From NCBI GenBank assembly GCA_047615875.1, contig JBLHGU010000169.1, positions 1-10,726 on the forward strand: a stretch of DNA of 10,726 bases. The letters run 5' to 3'. This stretch comes from JBLHGU01 sp047615875 (GTDB lineage: Bacteria > Pseudomonadota > Gammaproteobacteria > Arenicellales > CAJQKF01). A model generated the notes under the pieces. That model saw only the letters and a program-made list of their open reading frames with translations. It had not been told where the DNA came from and did not search any database. A program made the translations under genes and the position numbers. Of the stretch, positions 7,184 through 10,726 are shown in pieces; the stretch's first letter is position 1, and each line of letters begins with the position of its first letter.

Positions 7184-8017
7184 CTAAATGGTAGGCCGAA
7201 CCTTCTCTGCACCCTGAAATAGAATTTCCCGCATAACTTTAGTGGCTCTCTCATGGTAGGCCATTGTGACGGGATCTAAGTCAGTTTGTGGTGCTGGGGT
7301 ATGTTCAAAGTGACCAAACTTATCTTCACCGCGAACCAGTGCTGCACAATCCCACTCCGACTTCAGTTGCCGAGTCGATGTTGGCATGTAATGAAAAGAC
7401 AATCCAATACGCCGATCTTCTGTATGGTTTGGCGTAGATGCATGGGCGATACCAATATTGTGGAAGGACATGTCACCGGTATCCAGCGGCATTGAAACCG
7501 CCCGAGACTCATCCACATTGAGAATCTCCTGGCCCCGAGTGAGCAAATTATCATCGTGATAAAGATCCACATGGTTCAAAGGATCGCCCCGATGGGAGCC
7601 TGGTAAGACACGCATGCAACCACTTTCAACACTTGCTGGTGACAGTGCCAGCCAGGCGGTTACTAACTGACTTGTATCGAGCCCCCAATACTGGCTGTCC
7701 TGGTGCCAGGATACGTAACTTGAAGTGTTTGCTTCTTTTATCCAGAACCAGCTATTCCAACACAGAATATCCGCACCGATCAGGTCCTCGACGCAATCCA
7801 GTACCGTGTTATTACGCATAAGTTTGTCCACCCAGGGAAACATTAGGTGGGGTTTGGTGCGAAGTGGTCCTTGCACGGGATGACCCAATTGTTTTTCGTA
7901 AGCTTCCAAACTATCACGACAGGCGCTTGCGTTATTCAAACCAATAACTCTTACCGGCGAAATATGTCCTAGTAACTTGAATTGATTTATTTGCTCTGAG
8001 GTCAGATTTTTTGGCAT
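7184..8017 (-). CDS. PhyH-family Fe(II)/2-oxoglutarate-dependent dioxygenase
   Basis: This 277-residue protein has the phytanoyl-CoA dioxygenase fold signature. The iron ligands are H105 and D107 in SWHQDSQYWGL, and H192 in IAHASTPN. R202 or R203 (EDRRIGLSFHYMP) is the expected 2-oxoglutarate anchor. The stretch GCMRVLPGSHRGDP (133-146) is typical of the family. The H-X-D motif with Asp present argues for a hydroxylase rather than a halogenase, which has Ala or Gly there. Members hydroxylate lipids, ectoine, amino acids and natural-product intermediates, so the substrate cannot be named. The ATG at 8017 lies 17 bases after the stop of the upstream methyltransferase gene, with only a weak AGAG as ribosome-binding site, so co-transcription is likely. 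That context hints at a glycan- or lipid-linked substrate. Confidence 0.9.
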   Translation of the reverse strand: MPKNLTSEQINQFKLLGHISPVRVIGLNNASACRDSLEAYEKQLGHPVQGPLRTKPHLMFPWVDKLMRNNTVLDCVEDLIGADILCWNSWFWIKEANTSSYVSWHQDSQYWGLDTSQLVTAWLALSPASVESGCMRVLPGSHRGDPLNHVDLYHDDNLLTRGQEILNVDESRAVSMPLDTGDMSFHNIGIAHASTPNHTEDRRIGLSFHYMPTSTRQLKSEWDCAALVRGEDKFGHFEHTPAPQTDLDPVTMAYHERATKVMREILFQGAEKVRPTI

Positions 8018-8034
8018 AACAATTCTCTGCTAAA

Positions 8035-10272
8035 TTAACGTCGTATTAATCGTTTCATTCGGGTTATCAGCCGCCAGACAAATGACTGTTGGATATTACG
8101 CAGTCTTTGCTCAGAGGCTTTCGCTTTAGCCAGCCGTGTTTCCAGAACTTGAACTTTTTGGCTAAGAGCCAAATATTTATCGATAATCTGATGTTTTGTC
8201 AGACTGTAATCTCGGCTATAGTCATAGCGTAGGTCAATTTCAACATAATACTCTGTGTTTTGCGGCACATCATTCAAATCTGGAGTAAATACGAGATGGG
8301 GGTCGTCCCCGGTAATAGTCAACAATTGCGTATCTTCCACTAGCAAAAGTTGCTGACAATGGGCTGACTGAATGACTTCACTGGCACCATGCACCGACCA
8401 CACAACATCGTCATCCAAACCGCTCGAATCTTTTTTGATAATCCTGACCGCGGATATTTCGATGTTGCCACAATCTTCCGAACGATTTTCGTCACAGGGG
8501 TCAAAACGCAACCGCTGAATTCCTGATGTAATTACCGCCTCAAATTTTAGAGTCTGTTGAGTAGCTTGTTGTTGAATAGACAGGCTAGATGATTTCTGTG
8601 GAGTGAAGGATTTGCCCTGCCCTGCCCAAAAAATGGTGGGGTTTAGTCGAGCAGAAATTGGGGTTTCCTGCAATGGCGTGGTGAGTAACTCTTGGGTACT
8701 GCCCTCTCTATTAACCAGCACCTCTGTCTGAAAAGAATCTTCTAACTGACAAAATTCCGAGAACAACTGTCTGTCATAACCCGCACAGGCGAATCCAAGA
8801 CGAATAAACCCTTCGACATCAATTATATTTTGTCGACGGCAGAAGCTTCGCAGAGCAGGTCGATAATGATTGGCAAACACCAATAGTGCTCGAAATAAAA
8901 CATACTCTATGCTTATCACCCCCTGCCGCTGCCATTCCTGATCGAATACCTGATAGACATCGTCTTCTGACACAACAATGTTATTCGGCAAGAGATCGAT
9001 GCTCAGGCCGTTATGTTGAGCAGAATAGTCTTGTAGAAATTCACGATAACGTTTTAATTCGCTAGCAAAACGAGCGCGATCCGAATGGATCAGTAGCGTG
9101 CGTGCCCATTGAGAGGAAAGCAACATTCCCTGCAGATAGTTCTCGTCGACAGCCTTCGCATGAGTATCATCCCGATAGGACTGCCGCAGTACGCTATTAC
9201 TGTCTGCATTCTTGATTATTGACTTGCAATGCTCACGCTTACGGCGAAAATCCGGCAGGTGGGCAAAATCAAGATTCGAAAACGGCTCGGCAGAGCCCTT
9301 GGTTAAAACAAGAAAAAATGAATTCGCCATGTCCGCCATAACGCCTGCAGCGTTATAACCTTGCCAGCTTATGGTCTCCGGAATATAGGGGTCGAATAAA
9401 AAAGTGTAGTCACTGGAATGGATGCCCTCTAAATGGCACCAGGCGTTAGCATCCTTTTCCATATAAGCATCAGACAAGATCACCTCTGGTATTTTGTAAT
9501 CCGGAAACGGGTAATAGAACTCTGGAGTCGAAAAATCTGTTTCCTGCGCAAGCTGGCACCATTCCCGCCGAGTAAACGTTCTGATACCCGCGGGTTCGGA
9601 ATAATTATCGATACCGACAAACTTCTTCGAGTAATGATCCTCGTGCGCACCATGCAGATATTTCATTGCGGTGCGATTTTCAATGGCGATCAGAATTCGC
9701 CCACCCGGCTTCAGGCTCCGAGACATCGCCGCCAATATATCTACTACCGCCTGGCGATCACTAGTACTGGCCGCTGAAAACATGCGGGCATATTCAATGA
9801 CACCAATCAGTGTAACGTAGTCATAGGCCGACTCAGGCAACTGCACTTTATTGAAATTCGCCTGAATGATATTTGCGTTGGACTTATCTCGGCAGCGCAT
9901 TTTGGCCAGGCGAGCCCGGATGGAGCTGCCTTCGATGGCATCCACCTGTAAATCCTGTTCTGCCAGATAACGTGTGATTGCCCCGCAGCCACAGCCAAGC
10001 TCCAGCACCCTAGCCCCGGCGTCCAGCTTAAACGGTCGAAACAGATTGGCCCGTTTTGAAGTTAAATGATATTCAGAAGGCCAGTCTTTAATTTTTAGTT
10101 GCAGCTCCACGGAATCACTACCCAGATCTTCGGCATGACTAAAAACATCTAGCAAATATCGTTCTGCGTCTGACCCATCGGAATAGGAAAAAGTGTGTTC
10201 GACACTATCAGGGTGGCTCAAGATACCGTTTTGGTCGGCTATAAAACCATTTAAATCAATAATTGGAGACAC
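8035..10272 (-). CDS. Multidomain SAM methyltransferase with kinase-like segment and C-terminal coiled coil
   Basis: This is a 745-residue protein. Residues about 65-200 are a class I methyltransferase: DWPSEYHLTSKRANLFRP leads into motif I VLELGCGCGAIT (89-100), then an acidic residue in VDAIEGS, LIGVIEYA and LKPGGRILIAIENR (187-200). AIENRTAMKYLHGAHEDHY and YPFPDYKIP are typical of methyltransferases from surface-polysaccharide loci. Residues about 380-470 resemble a kinase catalytic region, with IDLLPNNI (425-432) like the catalytic loop and FDQEW (443-447) like the metal-binding motif. Residues 565-690 look beta-rich (LRFDP, 588-592). Residues 695-728 form a coiled coil, followed by FVWRLITRMKRLIRR, a basic amphipathic end seen on glycan enzymes that sit at the membrane. 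The order recalls WbdD, which caps O-antigen chains by methylation and phosphorylation; equivalence is inference. The start is GTG at 10272, since no in-frame ATG lies nearby; the ribosome-binding site is weak. Confidence 0.85.
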   Translation of the reverse strand: MSPIIDLNGFIADQNGILSHPDSVEHTFSYSDGSDAERYLLDVFSHAEDLGSDSVELQLKIKDWPSEYHLTSKRANLFRPFKLDAGARVLELGCGCGAITRYLAEQDLQVDAIEGSSIRARLAKMRCRDKSNANIIQANFNKVQLPESAYDYVTLIGVIEYARMFSAASTSDRQAVVDILAAMSRSLKPGGRILIAIENRTAMKYLHGAHEDHYSKKFVGIDNYSEPAGIRTFTRREWCQLAQETDFSTPEFYYPFPDYKIPEVILSDAYMEKDANAWCHLEGIHSSDYTFLFDPYIPETISWQGYNAAGVMADMANSFFLVLTKGSAEPFSNLDFAHLPDFRRKREHCKSIIKNADSNSVLRQSYRDDTHAKAVDENYLQGMLLSSQWARTLLIHSDRARFASELKRYREFLQDYSAQHNGLSIDLLPNNIVVSEDDVYQVFDQEWQRQGVISIEYVLFRALLVFANHYRPALRSFCRRQNIIDVEGFIRLGFACAGYDRQLFSEFCQLEDSFQTEVLVNREGSTQELLTTPLQETPISARLNPTIFWAGQGKSFTPQKSSSLSIQQQATQQTLKFEAVITSGIQRLRFDPCDENRSEDCGNIEISAVRIIKKDSSGLDDDVVWSVHGASEVIQSAHCQQLLLVEDTQLLTITGDDPHLVFTPDLNDVPQNTEYYVEIDLRYDYSRDYSLTKHQIIDKYLALSQKVQVLETRLAKAKASEQRLRNIQQSFVWRLITRMKRLIRR

Positions 10273-10460
10273 GGCGATAATATTTAATCTGGGTGGATTG
10301 CGGCGTGATTATAAACTACAGGGATATCGGGACCACCCCCAAAAGCAAAACTGTTACAGCTTTCAGTAATTTTAGAGATGTTGCTAAATGCCGGTTGCCA
10401 CTTCCTGGCCAATGAGCAAGAATCTGAACTTTATAGTTAACCAACCCAGAAACTATCTTT
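10273..10460. other. Divergent intergenic region
   Basis: This 188-base space separates the leftward methyltransferase operon from the rightward aldolase-family gene and must hold promoters for both. The leftward TATAAT is clear. On the plus strand the best pair found is TTGCCA (from 10395), then 17 bases, then AAGAAT, which is weak. No small gene or terminator was seen. Confidence 0.5.
10308..10313 (-). promoter_or_regulatory. Candidate -10 element for the methyltransferase operon
   Basis: A perfect TATAAT on the minus strand (10313-10308) lies 35 bases before the GTG start. The -35 position at 17-base spacing (TGGTCC) is weak, so the promoter may depend on an activator. A six-base inverted repeat flanks it (GGGTGG at 10291-10296, CCACCC at 10333-10338). 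Confidence 0.4.
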
Positions 10461-10726
10461 ATGCTCAAAGAAATTGATCTCGAAGCTGGAACAAGCCTTA
10501 ACGCTGCTGAAATTCCCGCAGGATTTAGTCCGGCAGAATGGCAGGCACGGCTGGATACGGCATTATGCTATCGACTGGTGGCTCATTATGACTGGACTTC
10601 TCAGGTCTACAATCATATCACCACACGAATACCCCGCACAGAGCATCTGCTGATCAACCCCTTTGGTTACAGCTATGACGAGATTACACCGTCATGCCTG
10701 GTCAAAATCGACATCCAGGGCAATAA
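10461..10726 (+). CDS. Class II aldolase/adducin-family protein (3' end outside window)
   Basis: An ATG at 10461 opens a frame that runs off the right edge, giving 88 complete residues. It matches the N-terminal part of the class II aldolase/adducin fold: CYRLVAHYDW (36-45), NHITTRIP (51-58), the conserved HLLINPFGYSYDEIT (62-76), then LVKIDIQGN. In this family the NH-T-R and NPFG segments lie in the substrate-binding part; the zinc-binding H-X-H comes later and is not in the window. Members include fuculose-phosphate aldolase, ribulose-phosphate epimerase and many uncharacterised proteins, so the substrate is unknown. An in-frame stop at 10434 means 10461 is the first possible ATG. No clear Shine-Dalgarno is seen. 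Confidence 0.88.
   Translation, partial: MLKEIDLEAGTSLNAAEIPAGFSPAEWQARLDTALCYRLVAHYDWTSQVYNHITTRIPRTEHLLINPFGYSYDEITPSCLVKIDIQGN

Noticed and set aside
7184..8017. PhyH-related halogenase
   Set aside because: The iron-binding H-X-D motif keeps its aspartate (D107); halogenases of this fold have Ala or Gly there.

Overview
The window looks like a chromosomal segment of a gammaproteobacterium of moderate GC, possibly marine or environmental. The evidence is an RhlE-type DEAD-box helicase, a YbiI-type DksA/TraR zinc-finger protein ending in the residues I recall from the enterobacterial protein, and a decayed CurA-like NADP-dependent oxidoreductase. No rRNA, tRNA, CRISPR array, insertion sequence or phage gene was seen. 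The genus cannot be fixed from the sequence alone.

Layout. (1) Positions 2-4498 (+) hold the 3' part of a very large, probably exported protein. It has nine tandem repeats of about 80 residues (exact 240-bp period, each with a C-X4-C pair), then a transthyretin-like segment, two Ig-like domains and a C-terminal DUF1800 domain. A strong hairpin follows its stop codon. (2) Positions 4577-5296 (-) are a pseudogene of an MDR-superfamily oxidoreductase carrying three in-frame stops, two frameshifts (one at an expanded 8-bp tandem repeat) and an internal deletion that joins the middle of the protein to its true C-terminus. (3) Positions 5300-5566 (-) are ybiI and 5674-6984 (-) are rhlE, each with a plausible promoter and a probable terminator between them. 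(4) Positions 7184-8017 (-) encode a PhyH-type Fe(II)/2-oxoglutarate oxygenase and 8035-10272 (-) a 745-residue methyltransferase with a kinase-like segment, a beta-rich region and a C-terminal coiled coil with a basic tail. They are 17 bp apart and probably co-transcribed. (5) From 10461 (+) to the right edge is the N-terminal part of a class II aldolase/adducin-family protein, divergent from the methyltransferase gene.

How the genes fit together. The methyltransferase resembles proteins of O-antigen and other surface-glycan loci (methyltransferase, kinase-like domain, membrane-proximal coiled coil), so the two-gene operon may modify a surface glycan or lipid, with the oxygenase hydroxylating it or a precursor. 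This is inference. The most unusual item is the repeat-DUF1800 protein: I do not recognise the 80-residue unit as a named family. ybiI and rhlE are housekeeping-type genes, and the oxidoreductase remnant appears to be in late decay.
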